Part shown: positions 61,909 to 63,259 of the stretch, piece after piece
Layout of the letters: each line of letters starts with the position of its first letter
Numbering within the stretch: position 1 is the first letter of the stretch
Source of the DNA: a virus
Direction: 5' to 3' (one strand)
Length of the DNA stretch: 63,259 bases
Virus record (IMG/VR): IMGVR_UViG_3300025108_000002
Span: 1-63,259 of that record
Notes under the pieces: generated by a model
What the model was told of the DNA's origin: nothing
Database searches by the model: none
Seen by the model: the letters and a program-made list of their open reading frames with translations, nothing else
Position numbers and translations under genes: made by a program

Positions 61909-62306
61909 GAAATTTAGAACAAGAAAATATGGACTGGAAACAAAGACGTATAGAGTTAGTAGATTTATTCGCTAAACGTATGCTTGTAGAATATAATATT
62001 AAAGAAATGACTACTGACAGACAAAAGAAAAATGGCACAAGACAATTTGTGTTACCTAACGGCGACCAACTTGCGTCGTATAAAACAGGCTATGTTAGAA
62101 GATGTAACTCAAGCGACAGAATATATCAACTAAACAAAGTATATAAGCGCGAAGAAAGATGGACAGTCGTACAAGACGGTGAGCTAAAAACTTTAAAAGC
62201 TACGTGTTATGCTAGAGAATTAATACATGACCCGCTTGCGAGACTAATGTACATCATAGACTTTTGCAAAAGAAATTATAATATGAGAAACTTAACAATG
62301 TATTAA
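61905..62306 (+). CDS. 133-residue early protein
   Basis: From the ATG at 61905, overlapping the previous stop as ATGA; an in-frame ATG at 61848 lies inside the previous gene. Basic, mixed alpha/beta, with LPNGDQLASYKTGYVRRC near residue 55. No family. The longest protein in this early block. Confidence 0.6.
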   Translation: MRNLEQENMDWKQRRIELVDLFAKRMLVEYNIKEMTTDRQKKNGTRQFVLPNGDQLASYKTGYVRRCNSSDRIYQLNKVYKREERWTVVQDGELKTLKATCYARELIHDPLARLMYIIDFCKRNYNMRNLTMY

Positions 62307-62307
62307 T

Positions 62308-62502
62308 ATGAGTAAAATGTCAGAATTGGATTTGATTGCACAAGGTGTAGCAGACCACATGAAAGAATTATTATATGACACTGTAGAGTGGCAGATAGCT
62401 GAGCAACCTGTTGACGGCGATGATTATAACGCGTTACACAGTATGGTTATGAATAAAGCTATAGAATATCTTTACAAACAAAATAATATAACTAACAGAT
62501 AA
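62308..62502 (+). CDS. 64-residue early protein ending inside a promoter element
   Basis: Acidic, helical (MSKMSELDLIAQGVADHMKE, then VEWQIAEQPVDGDDY). Its last residues are YKQNNITNR, encoded by the two-box element, as in the 48-residue protein ending at 61457. Function unknown. Confidence 0.55.
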   Translation: MSKMSELDLIAQGVADHMKELLYDTVEWQIAEQPVDGDDYNALHSMVMNKAIEYLYKQNNITNR

Positions 62503-62507
62503 TATAA
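62471..62507 (+). promoter_or_regulatory. Two-box promoter-like element, copy 7
   Basis: ACAAACAAAATA at 62474 and AACAGATAAT at 62494, 20 bp apart, overlapping the end of the preceding gene and 25 bp before the next start. Confidence 0.65.
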
Positions 62508-62532
62508 ATGTAACAAATAAAAATAAATAACT

Positions 62533-62721
62533 ATGTATTGTAAATGCGGCACAGAAGTGCACCCTGTAAGATTAAAGTTAGGCTACAAAACTTGTATGCC
62601 TTGCTCAACGACTCAAACGTACTCGTATGTTCCTATCATCGAGCACAAAACAGGTAATACAATACAAATCGTCAGCCAAGAAGTTAGCGCCTCTGTACAC
62701 AGAGCTTGGCGACGTAAATGA
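62533..62721 (+). CDS. Small zinc-ribbon-like protein
   Basis: 62 residues. MYCKCGTEVHPVRLKLGYKT then CMPCSTT: CKC near residue 3 and CMPC near 21 could bind one zinc as a ribbon. A helical C-terminus follows. Small phage zinc ribbons often bind DNA or host polymerase. It is the last gene before the repeat. Confidence 0.55.
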   Translation: MYCKCGTEVHPVRLKLGYKTCMPCSTTQTYSYVPIIEHKTGNTIQIVSQEVSASVHRAWRRK

Positions 62722-62750
62722 TGGAAGAACCGTAATGGTCCATCAAAAAT

Positions 62751-63259
62751 GCTAGACGAGTAGCTTAACTAGGTATGATTAAAGGCGAACGAAGATTAAT
62801 TAGAAGCATCATTGCATCACCTTCTATTCGGCTCGATGATTACACATAAGTGAATAGCTAGCGGGAACTAGGTCAGGTTAGAGACGCAAGACAGGCTTCG
62901 CGACTCGGGCTACCGACGGGTATGAGGTTCGAATCCTCACTAGTTACAAATAGTACAGTATCACGGGTTGCAGAGTAATTTACTGCATGCACGGTGGAAG
63001 TCCGATTGTTGAAGCGGTGAGGGATCGTTATGAACTCGTGGAAACAGAGATAACTGTATTTATAAGCAGTAGTAAGTATAAGTCAGGGTACATACCGGTA
63101 AATGACGTGCATCTTATTACTGCTTTATGGGCGTGAAATGGTTAGACTACAAAATAGGTGGGCGAATGCTGTAAAGATACCGCGAGGAGCGGTACCTAAA
63201 TTGTAGTAACGCAGGTTCGATTCCTGCCACGTCCACTAATTTTAAATATAAACTATGAA
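62751..63259. repeat. Right copy of 509-bp direct terminal repeat
   Basis: Identical to 1-509 and ending five bases into the ATGAA start of the gene at 505. It contains the second copy of the structured RNA block, including the tmRNA-like element at 63129-63238. Confidence 0.97.

Noticed and set aside
1-63259. CRISPR array, integrase, insertion sequence or toxin-antitoxin module
   Set aside because: No regularly spaced repeats, transposase or recombinase motifs were seen; the phage looks strictly lytic.

Overview
This window is one complete, AT-rich, tailed-phage genome. Bases 1-509 are repeated exactly at 62751-63259, so the unique length is 62,750 bp. The gene set indicates a lytic podovirus-type phage of a marine or aquatic Bacteroidota host: A/T-only leaders instead of Shine-Dalgarno sites at most start codons, a FISUMP-type domain typical of that phylum, and a terminase-portal-scaffold-capsid-connector block that resembles crAss-like and Cellulophaga podoviruses. 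I found no integrase, CRISPR array, insertion sequence or reverse transcriptase. The host and relatives are inferred; no search was run.

Layout. (1) 1-488 is a non-coding block with several strong stems and two tRNA-type T arms. One of them (379-488) folds like the tRNA-like end of tmRNA and has a G3-U70 pair. (2) 505-14582, plus strand, holds tightly overlapping early and middle genes: DNA ligase, a helix-turn-helix protein, a sigma factor, an ERF annealing protein with a PD-(D/E)XK exonuclease, SSB, a T7-type primase-helicase, a thymidylate-synthase-family enzyme with a substrate-switching Asp, MazG-family enzymes, a nuclease and class I ribonucleotide reductase (nrdB, nrdA). No DNA polymerase or RNA polymerase is visible. 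(3) 14666-14686 is a terminator between the convergent arms. (4) 14740-59586, minus strand, is the virion and lysis arm. Read in its own direction it starts with tail fibres, then GroEL/GroES, a run of small SPF/SPL-motif proteins, a three-helix holin, terminase, portal, scaffold, capsid and connectors. It ends with a 1661-residue tail protein, a cupin-like protein, a 2959-residue giant virion protein, and a small-holin/amidase cassette. (5) 59587-59919 is the divergent control region. (6) 59920-62721, plus strand, is a set of very small early genes, most preceded by a conserved two-box element with a fixed 20-bp spacing.

How it fits together. The small early genes and the two-box element probably act first. 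The middle arm then supplies dNTPs (RNR, thymidylate-synthase-family enzyme, MazG) and recombination-dependent replication functions, with polymerase borrowed from the host. The phage sigma factor probably redirects host RNA polymerase to the late arm. GroEL/GroES, encoded among the virion genes, probably help fold capsid or tail proteins. The giant protein and its neighbours are probably ejected or internal virion proteins.

The most unusual points are the compact tmRNA-like RNA, the phage chaperonin pair, the seven-copy promoter-like element, a terminase whose ATPase domain has foreign-looking C-ending codons, a FISUMP lectin-like insertion in a tail protein, and a possible A9 frameshift in the SPF/SPL cluster.
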